Shown: positions 1 through 6,157 of the stretch, one piece after another
How positions within the stretch are numbered: position 1 is the first letter of the stretch
How the letters are laid out: the number at the start of each line of letters is the position of its first letter
From: Verrucomicrobiota bacterium
GTDB taxonomy: Bacteria > Verrucomicrobiota > Verrucomicrobiia > Opitutales > UBA2995
Direction: 5' to 3'
Assembly (NCBI GenBank): GCA_027297085.1
Contig: JAPUIL010000506.1
Span: forward strand, 1 to 8,379
Length of the DNA: 8,379 nucleotides
Program-made: the position numbers and the translations under genes
Notes under the pieces: model-generated
Told to the model about the DNA's origin: nothing
What the model saw: only the letters and a program-made list of their open reading frames with translations
Databases searched by the model: none

Positions 1-284
1 GGCAAAAGAACAAGTTTCGGGTTACCTGCCAATTGCAGTAAGATTACGTAGCCTTCTTCGGTCTCTTCAATAGGATCAAACTTTTCCGAACGAAATAAAG
101 TGGTTTCATATTCGTGGTCCAGCGTGTAGATATACGTGTAATCTTCCTTCGGCTTGGCATAGGCCTGAATTTCTTGGCCTTGGGCGGGAGTTACCCACCA
201 GGAGAATATCATTCCAAACATGAGTCCCTTCATTGTCGAAAGGGCGGCTCTGAAGTGAATGATTTTTCTTAGGCTAATGGACAT
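1..284 (-). CDS. N-terminal part of an exported protein of unknown function (runs off left edge)
   Basis: Reading the minus strand from an ATG at 284-282 gives 94 open codons with no stop before the window edge, so only the N-terminus is visible. The first ~36 residues look like a Sec signal: basic residues (RK near 6-7, R12, K19), a hydrophobic stretch from about 20 to 31 (GLMFGMIFSWWV) and an A-Q-G site before QE, suggesting cleavage after residue 36. A second ATG at codon 18 would give a more normal, shorter signal peptide (MKGLMFG...) and may be the real start; neither start has a clear Shine-Dalgarno. The visible mature part is acidic and rich in Tyr, Glu and Lys, with probable beta-strands (DYTYIYTLDHEYETTLF). 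I do not recognise the family. The protein is probably periplasmic or outer-membrane associated. Confidence is good that this is a gene and low on role. Confidence 0.7.
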   Translation of the reverse strand, partial: MSISLRKIIHFRAALSTMKGLMFGMIFSWWVTPAQGQEIQAYAKPKEDYTYIYTLDHEYETTLFRSEKFDPIEETEEGYVILLQLAGNPKLVLL

Positions 285-790
285 GGGCGAGGATTAATTT
301 GTTGTATGGAACAAACGGTTCTCATTCAGAGTGGTTAGCAGGAGATAGAATCTGCTGAAAATTTCTTAGGAAACTAATAGATTACCCATATTCTTTGACA
401 TGCCTTGGCAGTTTTAAGGGGTATTTTCACAAATATTTAAAAAAAAGTATTATTCCCCCCAATTATAAGGGTCTGTGCAGGTTCAAGTTTGATATGGGTT
501 CTAATTTTAAATCTTTTGAGCCGTGAAATATTTCCGCACTTTTTAGATAGGAATTCGCAGCTTCACTTTAGCATCAACAACGATATAGAAAATTGAGTAT
601 AGTGCACAAAATTAAGTCGTTGCTTATTTTTTTCAGGAATCAGCTGAGTCCGTTAATAGCCATATATTAATGGATTGCCTTTGTTAAGATCCTGTATTTA
701 TTTTGTTGGCTCTATTCGTTTACTACTGCCTGGAATCTGGTGAACAAATCTCCGGTTCTATGTATAGATGAACTAACAAATATTATAAGT
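285..790. other. AT-rich intergenic region with divergent promoters and small inverted repeats; no gene seen
   Basis: About 500 bases lie between the left-edge minus-strand gene and the basic DNA-binding protein gene. All frames are broken and I see no tRNA, no recognisable riboswitch and no remnant of a known gene. Because the flanking genes diverge, both promoters should be here. A TTGACA hexamer sits at 395-400, but no good -10 box lies at 16-18 bases, so I do not call a promoter. Small symmetric elements include TTTGTT-N6-AACAAA at 298-315, close upstream of the left gene, TGCCTTGGCA at 401-410, and a 9-bp imperfect hairpin at 650-673. If the GTG at 740 were used as a start, the last 51 bases would be coding. 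Confidence 0.6.
650..673 (+). promoter_or_regulatory. Leader hairpin or operator-like inverted repeat
   Basis: The arms TTAATA (653-658) and TATTAA (665-670) are perfect inverted repeats around a 6-base loop. They extend outward with one G-U and two C-G pairs to a 9-bp stem (650-658 with 665-673). No T-run follows, so it is not a classic terminator. It lies about 115 bases upstream of the ATG of the basic DNA-binding protein and could be an operator or a 5'-leader structure. In AT-rich DNA such a repeat may also arise by chance. Confidence 0.25.
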
Positions 791-1201
791 ATGCCTAGTG
801 ATAAACAAAAAGAAATCGCAGCCTATAAAGCTAAAATTGCTGTTTTGGAAAAAGCGGTTGCATCGGAACTGTTAACAAAGTTGACCAACTTGCACAAAGA
901 AGCCGGTCTGGAATCGACTGAAGCTCTTATTGCGGAATTGAAAAAGCTGAATAAGGCCACCCGCAAAGCGAAGGCGCCTCGTAAAGGCAAACGCACTCGT
1001 ATCACACCCGCTATTAAATCGGGAGTTGGAAAGGCTGTTCGGGCCGGTAGGAAGGGTGCGGAAATCGCAAAGCGGTTTGGTATTTCTATTCCTTCTATTC
1101 AAAATATCAAAACGGAACTCGGCCTGGTTAAGAAACGTGCGGCTAAAAAACCTGCCAAAAAAGCAGCAAAGAAGCGTGCCACAAAAAGAGCCAAGAAATA
1201 A
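791..1201 (+). CDS. Small basic protein: coiled coil, helix-turn-helix and histone H1-like Lys/Ala tail
   Basis: From the ATG at 791 this is a 136-residue protein in three parts. Residues ~4-55 are charged and heptad-like, rich in Lys, Glu, Ala and Leu, and likely form a coiled coil for dimerisation. A basic linker (RKAKAPRKGKR, ~58-68) leads to a helix-turn-helix at ~85-112, seen in AGRKGAEIAKRFGISIPSIQ and following helix, of the homeodomain-like/resolvase type. The last ~23 residues are nearly all Lys, Ala and Arg (AAKKPAKKAAKK), like histone H1 C-terminal tails. The protein very probably binds DNA, as a nucleoid-associated protein or regulator; the target is unknown. A GTG at 740 would add 17 residues (MNKSPVLCIDELTNIIS) in the same frame; I prefer the ATG because the coiled coil begins right after it. 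Neither start has a Shine-Dalgarno. The gene is monocistronic, with a hairpin terminator 20 bases downstream. Confidence 0.8.
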   Translation: MPSDKQKEIAAYKAKIAVLEKAVASELLTKLTNLHKEAGLESTEALIAELKKLNKATRKAKAPRKGKRTRITPAIKSGVGKAVRAGRKGAEIAKRFGISIPSIQNIKTELGLVKKRAAKKPAKKAAKKRATKRAKK

Positions 1202-1220
1202 GAAGTGTTTTAATCAATTT

Positions 1221-1252
1221 AAAAAGAGGCCATTTTGTTGGCCTCTTTTTTT
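1221..1252. terminator. Bidirectional intrinsic terminator between convergent genes
   Basis: The arms 1221-1231 (AAAAAGAGGCC) and 1240-1250 (GGCCTCTTTTT) form an 11-bp perfect stem with an 8-base loop. On the plus strand the T-run extends to 1252, giving a classic terminator for the basic DNA-binding protein gene. On the minus strand the left arm supplies the U-tract, so it also ends the ABC transporter transcript. It abuts that transporter's stop codon (1253-1251), so the plus-strand T-run and the minus-strand TAA share bases. Confidence 0.9.
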
Positions 1253-3011
1253 ATTCTTCTAAAATGGGTGGTTGCTCATCCACCGCGTCATATTGCATTC
1301 GCCAGAAATGATAATAGTCTCCCTTTTGATGCAATAAAGTGGAGTGCGATCCTATTTCAGAAACACGCCCTTTGTTTAACACAACAATTTGGTCTGCCTT
1401 GCGCACGGTTGATAATCGGTGGGCAATTACGAGCACGGTTCTTTTGCTCATTAGGTTTTCAAGCGCTTCCTGGATTTTTCTTTCAGTTGCTGTATCCACA
1501 CTGGATGTTGCTTCATCAAGAATTACGACCTGAGGATTTTTTAATAATACCCGGGCGATCGTAATACGTTGTTTCTCACCCATGCTCAGTCGTATACCTC
1601 GTTCTCCAATGACTGTCTCCATGCCTTCCGGAAGCTGGTTTACAAACTCGTGAATGTGAGCTCCTTCCAAAGCTACCCACAAGTCTTCTTCTGTGGCATC
1701 TTCCTTGGCTAAGAGAAGATTCTCCCGAATGGTCCCATCGAACAAGAATGGATCCTGAGCTACGATTCCTATCGATTGCCGCAAATCGGTCAATTCCATG
1801 TCACGGACATCTACTCCATTGAGGTTTACCGAGCCCTGGGTGACGTCGTAGTACCTTAGAAGTAAATTGGCGATGGTTGATTTCCCTGCTCCGGTATGTC
1901 CCACTAATGCGGTCACTTGGCCAGCTGGTATCTGCAGCTCAAAATCGTCCATAATGGATGGGCGGGACTCATAAGAAAAGGAGACGTTGTTATAGGAAAT
2001 TGTGACGGGCCCTTCAGGAAATGGTTTCGCCTGTTTGGGGCTTTGGATCAGTACTTCATGATCCAGAATCTCAAACACACGATCACCGGATGCTTTCGCC
2101 GCACTCAGCAAATTGTTGAGTCCATTGAGGCGGGTTATTGGTTCCAGTAACAGACCGCTGTACAAAAGAAAAGTAGTCAGTTCACCAATGCTGATTGACC
2201 CTTGAATATTTTGGTATCCACCAATTCCTAGCACCGCGATCATGCTTAGGCTGCTCACAAAACGCGTGCTCGAGCTGTAAAAGGCCCATCTATACATCGC
2301 GACCAAAGTTTTAACACGGAGGTCTTCGGCTTGGGTGTTAAATCGCTCTCGCTCTTTGGATTGCAAAGCAAAGGAACTGATGAGCCGGTGTCCCGCAATA
2401 TCCTCCACCAGGATGCCGTTCATCATGCCAGCGCTTTTTCGTACCTTCTTCCAATTCTTGCGGTTCACTTTGAAATGATTCATCGCCAGAAGGATTAGAA
2501 ACGGAATGGGAAGTACCACAAAGGTGGCAAGAAATGGGTTGGATACAAACAAGTAGACGGTGATACCGATTAAGGTAAAGCAAGCAGTGAGGCCTCCTTC
2601 AGTTCCATCGAGAATCGCACGCTCCACATTGATGACATCCTCAGTTACACGTGAGGAGATCTCCCCGGCCTTACGTTTGTCGAAAAAACTCACCGGCAGG
2701 TGCATTAGTTTCATGTGAAGGGCTCCGCGAATATCTATGAGCACCCGTTGCTCAATGACATTATTCAAACGAATCCGCAGGTAGTTTAACACATCGCGGA
2801 ACCCATAGGCTCCCGCGATGGCCAATAGTCCGAACCAGATCAAGTCCGCCTTCTTTGGCACGATGACATCGTCAATGACGTAACCAACCAGGTAGGGTAT
2901 CGAAAGCAGAAAGGCCGTACTTCCCAAGGCCAGAAGCATGTTTACGATAAATAGAAAACGATAGCGGGTAAAATAACCGGCGATGCGAATGATGCTGCTT
3001 TTTTCTGCCAT
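1251..3011 (-). CDS. ABC transporter half-subunit, MsbA/lipid exporter type (fused permease and ATPase)
   Basis: This 586-residue inner-membrane protein has the standard layout of type IV ABC exporter half-transporters, which act as dimers. The N-terminal ~320 residues carry about six membrane segments (near 17-40, 57-75, 140-158, 160-178, 250-268, 275-292), with the cytoplasmic coupling stretch around FFDKRKAGEISSRVTEDV (109-126). The ATPase domain (~337-575) has an A-loop Tyr347, Walker A GHTGAGKST (371-379), Q-loop Gln419, signature LSMGEKQR (475-482), Walker B VVILDE (495-500), D-loop SSVD and H-loop His531, so it should be active. The signature departs from the usual LSGGQ at two positions (Met477, Glu479). 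MsbA-like members export lipid A-core or other lipids or drugs; the substrate cannot be told from sequence. The length is normal for the family. There is no close Shine-Dalgarno. The gene lies downstream of the lipoprotein gene on the same strand, with a hairpin terminator between them. Confidence 0.92.
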   Translation of the reverse strand: MAEKSSIIRIAGYFTRYRFLFIVNMLLALGSTAFLLSIPYLVGYVIDDVIVPKKADLIWFGLLAIAGAYGFRDVLNYLRIRLNNVIEQRVLIDIRGALHMKLMHLPVSFFDKRKAGEISSRVTEDVINVERAILDGTEGGLTACFTLIGITVYLFVSNPFLATFVVLPIPFLILLAMNHFKVNRKNWKKVRKSAGMMNGILVEDIAGHRLISSFALQSKERERFNTQAEDLRVKTLVAMYRWAFYSSSTRFVSSLSMIAVLGIGGYQNIQGSISIGELTTFLLYSGLLLEPITRLNGLNNLLSAAKASGDRVFEILDHEVLIQSPKQAKPFPEGPVTISYNNVSFSYESRPSIMDDFELQIPAGQVTALVGHTGAGKSTIANLLLRYYDVTQGSVNLNGVDVRDMELTDLRQSIGIVAQDPFLFDGTIRENLLLAKEDATEEDLWVALEGAHIHEFVNQLPEGMETVIGERGIRLSMGEKQRITIARVLLKNPQVVILDEATSSVDTATERKIQEALENLMSKRTVLVIAHRLSTVRKADQIVVLNKGRVSEIGSHSTLLHQKGDYYHFWRMQYDAVDEQPPILEE

Positions 3012-3040
3012 GCTTGGGTGTCCGGATCCTTACAACAAAC

Positions 3041-3066
3041 AAAAGCCGCCTTTTGACAAGGCGGCT
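3041..3066 (-). terminator. Intrinsic terminator of the lipoprotein gene, upstream of the ABC transporter
   Basis: Arms 3044-3052 (AGCCGCCTT) and 3058-3066 (AAGGCGGCT) pair perfectly over 9 bp around a 5-base loop. Reading the minus strand, the stem is followed by TTTTGTTTGTTG, a slightly interrupted U-tract. It lies 24 bases past the lipoprotein stop and 33 bases before the transporter's ATG. The transporter therefore needs read-through or a promoter overlapping the hairpin. Confidence 0.8.
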
Positions 3067-3089
3067 CCTGCGTTAAAATAAACGATTTC

Positions 3090-4001
3090 TTAGTTGCGCA
3101 CCTGAACAGGAACTTCCAGCGGTGAGTAACCAGGTGTTTCCACATAAAGAATTCCGATGCCGGGTGTACCACCTTCGAGTGGTACGCTTACGGACTTGCT
3201 GCCAGAGGGAATGGTCACCTCAGGCAAAATCACACTGTCGGGAATGTTGGTGGTGATTTCAACGGGTAATCCTCCCATTGGGGCCTCTACAGGGATGGTA
3301 AAAATCAGAGTCGCACGACCACCGGAAGCAACATTTACTGAACTGGGAAGTACCTGCATTTGAGCTGAATCCACTCGGAAAGAACCTACTACCAATTCGC
3401 CGCTTTCACCTTGCACGCTTACGTTGTAAGAGCTCCCAGCCGGCAGGCTTGGAACGAAGAAGCTGAGCGCATTGGACGAGAAATATTCAGAATTGGCTAG
3501 TCGACCGCCTACATACACTTGGTCGGACGGTGTAAATCCTCGACCCACCAGACCGATCTTGGATCCCACTGGTCCGCGGTTGGACTCCAGAGTAACCACA
3601 TAGCGGTTGACGAGAGTAAACTTGAGCAGGCCATCCTTGGGGAGAGTAATGGACTTCACCTTGGTGTGCCTGGCTGAGTAAACCTCGTACTCAATATCAA
3701 AATAGTAGACTGCGTTGCGTCGTCCGGACGGCATTTTATATTCGTAGTCCCAGATGTTGTCTCCCAACGGACTTGCGCTCATCATCCGAGCTTCCCCGTC
3801 GATCACTACTTTGGGCCTCAGAGATCCTTTAACGACTCCAAGGTCTTTCTTTTCGCGGATCTCAACACTCAATATATAAATATTGGATGGGTTTTGTGGA
3901 AATTCCGATGGAGTGAGGTTTTTGACCGCTTTCGCGCATCCAGCCAAAAACAGGACGGCCACGGACAAGGCCAGCACAGACAGATGTGATTTGATTTTCA
4001 T
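3090..4001 (-). CDS. Surface lipoprotein with an IPT/TIG-like domain
   Basis: This 303-residue protein starts with a lipoprotein signal: MKIK, a hydrophobic core, and the lipobox LAGC with the lipidation cysteine at residue 22. Three beta-rich parts follow. Residues ~40-130 hold an unrecognised domain with repeated aromatic strands (IWDYEYKM, VYYFDIEYEVY). Residues ~134-210 match an IPT/TIG immunoglobulin-like fold by the pattern P-G-S-x-I-x-L-x-G-x-G-F and V-x-V-G-G-x. Residues ~215-303 form another beta-sandwich-like unit (VNVASGGRATLIFTIPVEAP, then VTIPSGSKSVSVPL), resembling Calx-beta or invasin-like repeats in style. It has no catalytic motif, so a structural, binding or adhesion role at the outer membrane is likely. 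Residue 23 is Ala, not Asp, which favours outer-membrane sorting by the enterobacterial rule. The start is the only one that yields the signal; no Shine-Dalgarno precedes it. Confidence 0.85.
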   Translation of the reverse strand: MKIKSHLSVLALSVAVLFLAGCAKAVKNLTPSEFPQNPSNIYILSVEIREKKDLGVVKGSLRPKVVIDGEARMMSASPLGDNIWDYEYKMPSGRRNAVYYFDIEYEVYSARHTKVKSITLPKDGLLKFTLVNRYVVTLESNRGPVGSKIGLVGRGFTPSDQVYVGGRLANSEYFSSNALSFFVPSLPAGSSYNVSVQGESGELVVGSFRVDSAQMQVLPSSVNVASGGRATLIFTIPVEAPMGGLPVEITTNIPDSVILPEVTIPSGSKSVSVPLEGGTPGIGILYVETPGYSPLEVPVQVRN

Positions 4002-4110
4002 AATAAAAGGGAGGTTCCCATAGTGTGATTTTCAATAAACTACAAGAACTTCCATGGATAAGAAAAGCATTCTTTAGTTCCTTCTTATACCATATTTGAT
4101 TTGGAAATAA
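4002..4110 (-). other. Intergenic gap with weak nested inverted repeats between rhodanese and lipoprotein genes
   Basis: ATAAGAA (4058-4064) and TTCTTAT (4082-4088) are 7-bp inverted arms with a 17-base loop, and AAGAACT/AGTTCcTT (4044-4050 and 4076-4083) partly overlap them. No T-run follows, so this is at best a weak terminator or a regulatory hairpin. A short GGGA-GGT-TCCC element (4009-4019) sits just ahead of the lipoprotein start, where a ribosome-binding site would normally be. Confidence 0.25.
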
Positions 4111-4440
4111 TTAATAGCGCGCCATTTGGGTATCTACTGCCTGAGCCCAAGCATCGATACCACCGGCAACGTTGACCGCATTCTCATAGCCCTGAGCTCT
4201 CAGAAACGCTGTAACCTGACCGCTGCGGAACCCATGGTGACACATTATAAGTAGGCAGCCCTCCTTTGGGATTTGGGAAAACTGACGTGAAATTTGGCCC
4301 ATGGGGATAGCGAGCGAACCATTGACTTTGCAGAACTCCAGCTCCATTGGCTCACGCACGTCGAGAAGGGTGGCACCGTTCTTGAGTTCCTCGGCGGCGG
4401 TTAGGACATCCACCTCAACTGGAAAACTTTCTTCACTCAT
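4111..4440 (-). CDS. Single-domain rhodanese-like sulfurtransferase (GlpE/PspE type)
   Basis: This 109-residue protein is one rhodanese domain, the usual size for GlpE-like members. The LLDVREP motif is at 25-31, and the active-site loop CHHGFRS at 67-73 carries the cysteine (Cys67) that would hold the persulfide. The C-terminal YENAVNVAGGIDAWAQ matches the conserved end of the fold. Cytosolic rhodaneses move sulfane sulfur from thiosulfate or a protein partner to an acceptor; the partner here is unknown. The protein has no signal peptide. A GGTGA element six bases before the ATG is a partial Shine-Dalgarno. The gene is divergent from manC and upstream of the lipoprotein gene, separated from it by 109 bases with no strong terminator, so co-transcription is possible. 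The family is certain; the physiological role is not. Confidence 0.9.
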   Translation of the reverse strand: MSEESFPVEVDVLTAAEELKNGATLLDVREPMELEFCKVNGSLAIPMGQISRQFSQIPKEGCLLIMCHHGFRSGQVTAFLRAQGYENAVNVAGGIDAWAQAVDTQMARY

Positions 4441-4610
4441 TAAAATTCACCATGGGTGAGGAGACTTCCAAGGTAAACAGCAATCCCCTGAAGGCCCGCC
4501 CGCTTAATTTCAAATAATTCCGAATTCCTTTCCCGCGCTTTTCCTTGGTTGTGCTGAAAAAGCTTTGCCCCGTCTTGGAATACGAAGCAACAATGCTCGT
4601 TGCAATTATC
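4441..4610. other. Divergent intergenic region between rhodanese and manC genes
   Basis: These 170 bases should hold the promoters for the minus-strand rhodanese and the plus-strand manC cluster. I could not find a -35/-10 pair with good spacing on either strand. The frame of manC stays open upstream to a TTG at 4545, but the family alignment begins only after 4611. Confidence 0.45.
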
Positions 4611-5699
4611 ATGAATAATCGTTTCATCATCATAATGGCCGGAGGACGCGGTGAGCGTTTTTGGCCCAAAAGCCGCTTGGCCCGGCCCAAACACCTGCAA
4701 CCCATTGTGGGTGATCAAACTATGCTGGCTCAGACCGTTGAGCGGGTTGCCGCTTTGGTGCCCCCACAAAATCTCATAGTAATCACCAACTCCCTCCAAC
4801 GGGATATCATTTTGCAAGATATGCCTCAACTTTCTCCGGACCAAGTGGTTGGAGAACCTGTTGGACGCGATACAGCGGCGGCCGTAGGGCTAGCCACCGT
4901 ACTCGTTCAAGCAAAAGATCCGGATGCGACTTTCGCCATACTGCCGGCAGATCATGTCATCCATGATGGAGAATCTTACCGGAAGGTGCTCGACCGGGCA
5001 TTCACCGCCGCGGAAGAGAAACAAACCTTAGTGACCATCGGCATCAAACCCACCGATCCCGCCACCGGCTATGGCTACATACATGCGGGACAAGTTAGCA
5101 GTGAAGTGAACGGAGCCCCGGTTTATGAAGTAAAGCGATTTGTGGAAAAACCGGTTCTGGAAACCGCAAAAGCCTATCTCGAATCCGGTGAATATTTTTG
5201 GAACGCCGGGATGTTTATCTGGAAAGTTTCCACGATTGATAAAGCCCTGCAATTGCATACTCCGGTTTTGTACGAAGGGCTTCGGAAAATCTCCCATGGC
5301 CTGCAGGCAGGCGAATCCGTGGAGTCCCTTATGGAAGAAGTTTATCCCAGCCTGGAAAAGATCTCTGTCGATTTTGCCATTATGGAAAGAGCTTCGAATG
5401 TATCCATGGTCGAGTCAGATTTTGATTGGGATGATGTAGGTGCCTGGCCGGCGATTGAGCGCCATTATCCTAAGGACGCAGTCGGCAATGTGAGCAAGGG
5501 CACCGTGCTGTTTGAGCAGTCGGCCAACAACATTGTTGTGACCAGTAAGGGTCATTTGACCGCTGTTGTTGGTGTGGAGGACCTCATAATAGTGCATACC
5601 GCCGATGCTACCTTGGTGTGTCATAAGGATAAGGCTCAAGAGATTAAGGCTGTAGTAAAGCGGCTGGGTGAAAAGGAAGAATTCAAGCATCTGGTCTAA
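4611..5699 (+). CDS. manC: Mannose-1-phosphate guanylyltransferase (GDP-mannose pyrophosphorylase)
   Basis: The enzyme joins mannose 1-phosphate and GTP to make GDP-mannose, the donor for mannose, fucose and rhamnose-type sugars in polysaccharides and glycolipids. From the ATG at 4611 it has 362 residues. Visible motifs are the nucleotide-binding loop GGRGERFWPKSR (11-22) with PKHLQ (26-30), EPVGRDTAAA (82-91), LPADHVI (111-117), FVEKP (177-181), YFWNAGMFIW (195-204), SVDFAIMER (252-260) and FDWDDVGAW (271-279). The C-terminal region (GVEDLIIVHTADATLVC) is the short segment of stand-alone enzymes; there is no fused phosphomannose isomerase domain, which explains the length versus ~470-residue bifunctional ManC/AlgA. 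The ATG at 4593 and TTG at 4545 are in frame but add residues without family support. It is the first gene of a plus-strand cluster; ruvX follows after 11 bases. The symbol is by family; manA partners are not in the window. Confidence 0.93.
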   Translation: MNNRFIIIMAGGRGERFWPKSRLARPKHLQPIVGDQTMLAQTVERVAALVPPQNLIVITNSLQRDIILQDMPQLSPDQVVGEPVGRDTAAAVGLATVLVQAKDPDATFAILPADHVIHDGESYRKVLDRAFTAAEEKQTLVTIGIKPTDPATGYGYIHAGQVSSEVNGAPVYEVKRFVEKPVLETAKAYLESGEYFWNAGMFIWKVSTIDKALQLHTPVLYEGLRKISHGLQAGESVESLMEEVYPSLEKISVDFAIMERASNVSMVESDFDWDDVGAWPAIERHYPKDAVGNVSKGTVLFEQSANNIVVTSKGHLTAVVGVEDLIIVHTADATLVCHKDKAQEIKAVVKRLGEKEEFKHLV

Positions 5700-5710
5700 T
5701 TGGATTATTA

Positions 5711-6157
5711 GTGAACGCCCTGGGCATTGATTACGGCGAGAAACGGGTTGGGCTGAGTTTTGGCGATGCTTTGGGATTGGCTGTGCCCATCCCTGCCGCT
5801 GTGGAATCCTCGGAATCTGCCCGGTTGGACCATATTCAAACCGTCATCAAGGACCGCCGGATCGACCACCTGGTTGTGGGTTTGCCCTACAATATGGATG
5901 GAAGTTCAGGTTTTAAAGCCAAAGAGGTGGAAGTATTTATCGAAATCCTTAAAATCCGTTTCCAGCTTCCGGTTTCCACCGTGGATGAACGGCTGACCTC
6001 TCATCAAGTCGAGCAGCAGCTTAAGGCTCAGAAACGCAAAGTCGATCGAAGGTCTGGGGAGGTGGACTCCCGGGCAGCCACATTGATTTTGCAGGACTAT
6101 CTCGATCAAAAATTTGGGCAGAATCTGGGGTTACCCCGGGATGAAGGAGAGTCATGA
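5711..6157 (+). CDS. ruvX: RuvX/YqgF family RNase H-fold nuclease (putative pre-16S rRNA processing / Holliday junction resolvase)
   Basis: This 148-residue protein has the full YqgF signature: GIDYGEKRVGLSFGD at 5-19 with the first acidic residue Asp7, VVGLPYNMDGSSG at ~55-67, TVDERLTS at 90-97 with Glu93, and DSRAATLILQDYL at 119-131 with Asp119. These acidic residues are the expected metal ligands of the RNase H fold. Family members have been linked to 5' maturation of 16S rRNA in E. coli and to Holliday-junction-type cleavage elsewhere; the exact role here is inference. The GTG at 5711 is needed as start because the conserved motif begins at residue 5. There is no Shine-Dalgarno, but the gene lies only 11 bases past manC, consistent with coupled translation. 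Its stop overlaps the truA start by four bases (ATGA, 6154-6157). The length is normal (about 140 in the family), and the protein is cytosolic. Confidence 0.93.
   Translation: MNALGIDYGEKRVGLSFGDALGLAVPIPAAVESSESARLDHIQTVIKDRRIDHLVVGLPYNMDGSSGFKAKEVEVFIEILKIRFQLPVSTVDERLTSHQVEQQLKAQKRKVDRRSGEVDSRAATLILQDYLDQKFGQNLGLPRDEGES
6144..6149 (+). promoter_or_regulatory. Ribosome binding site of truA inside the ruvX 3' end
   Basis: AAGGAG lies four bases before the truA ATG and within the last codons of ruvX. It is the best Shine-Dalgarno in the window, where most genes lack one. It fixes the truA start and, with the ATGA overlap, supports translational coupling. Confidence 0.75.

Noticed and set aside
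298..315. TTTGTT-N6-AACAAA inverted repeat as an operator
   Set aside because: Six-bp arms of low complexity in AT-rich DNA are expected by chance; noted in the intergenic entry only.
395..427. TTGACA at 395-400 with TATTTT at 422-427 as a plus-strand promoter
   Set aside because: The spacing is 21 bases, too long for a normal sigma-70 promoter, and it lies more than 360 bases from the gene.
1026..1262. Plus-strand 78-codon frame overlapping the H1-like gene
   Set aside because: It lies almost wholly inside the clear basic DNA-binding gene in another frame and crosses the terminator; it is a shadow.
4440..4844. Minus-strand 134-codon frame whose stop overlaps the rhodanese ATG as TAATG
   Set aside because: The TAATG overlap looks like translational coupling, but the only ATG lies deep in manC on the opposite strand and there is no start codon in the non-manC part; the sequence resembles no family, so it is most likely a shadow.
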